A DNA stretch of 33,291 nucleotides from Sperchopsis tessellata (Eukaryota > Arthropoda > Insecta > Coleoptera > Hydrophilidae). The position numbers were made by a program, and so were the translations under genes. The number at the start of each line of letters is the position of its first letter. Within the stretch, counting starts at the first letter, position 1. The stretch lies in NCBI GenBank assembly GCA_033557685.1, contig JAWQRN010000241.1, positions 1-33,291 of the forward strand, in the 5' to 3' direction. Positions 33,218 to 33,291 of this stretch are shown one piece after another. The notes under the pieces were generated by a model, which was not told the origin of the DNA, did not search any database, and saw only the letters and a list, made by a program, of their open reading frames with translations.

Positions 33218-33291
33218 ATTTAGCGACCGGTTTCGACCATTCAGGTCATCATCAAGCTAAATACATATTTTTAGCTTGATGATGACCTGAA
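33218..33291 (-). repeat. Penelope-type inverted repeat with hammerhead-like motif, runs off window
   Basis: A near-perfect 22-bp palindrome (arms TTCAGGTCATCATCAAGC.. at 33240 and ..GCTTGATGATGACCTGAA ending 33291) surrounds a 7-8 bp loop. The left copy extends to the outer string GCGACCGGTTTCGACCATT. Read on minus, it has TATTTAGC, TGATGA, a GACC/GGTC hairpin, GAAA, CCGGTC and GCTAAATA in hammerhead order. Such motifs are known in Penelope-like retroelements. The essential first core base is T instead of C, so this copy may be inactive. Confidence 0.5.

Noticed and set aside
1..33291. Bacterial-type systems, CRISPR arrays, phage genes or operons
   Set aside because: No spaced short repeats, no tandem tightly packed genes and no prokaryotic signals were seen; the gene structure is eukaryotic.

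Overview
The window looks like a stretch of an insect nuclear chromosome. It is very AT-rich (roughly 70% by eye), its one recognisable conserved gene has introns of up to about 4 kb, and it is full of decayed hAT, Tc1-like, LINE and Penelope-like elements. There are no bacterial-style operons, no CRISPR array and no rRNA or tRNA gene that I can see. The species cannot be named from the sequence alone.

Layout from left to right. Bases 1-2681 hold a dead hAT transposon on the minus strand. Bases 3240-3640 are an unexplained GC-richer block. Bases 4494-5429 hold an intact single-exon plus-strand gene for a 311-residue Ser/Thr-rich, cysteine-free, mucin-like type I membrane protein. Bases 5772-6121 are an inverted-repeat element. 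From 6.1 to 11.6 kb I see no gene. Bases 11620-13560 are a graveyard: a LINE tail on minus, then a hAT dimerisation fragment and a LINE RNase H region on plus. Bases 14498-15092 are a large fold-back element.

Bases 17589-27559 (minus strand) carry the best-supported gene. It is a five-exon fatty acid hydroxylase/sterol desaturase superfamily protein, 351 aa, most like FAXDC2. All four junctions between coding exons have GT/AG signals and join in frame, and all three histidine boxes are present. Its introns hold a fold-back element (20383-20810), a palindromic repeat (19583-19629), a dead Tc1-like transposon with long terminal inverted repeats (24036-25487), Penelope-like remnants (about 25740-26340) and a weak SINE-like piece.

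The right flank has another LINE tail (29123-29555), a possible signal-peptide first exon (30407-30472), and at the very edge an inverted repeat with a hammerhead-ribozyme-like motif of the kind known from Penelope-like elements.

The membrane mucin gene and the hydroxylase gene converge on each other. Nothing shows that they work together. I found no convincing new multi-gene system; the most unusual material is in the fold-back and Penelope-related repeats.
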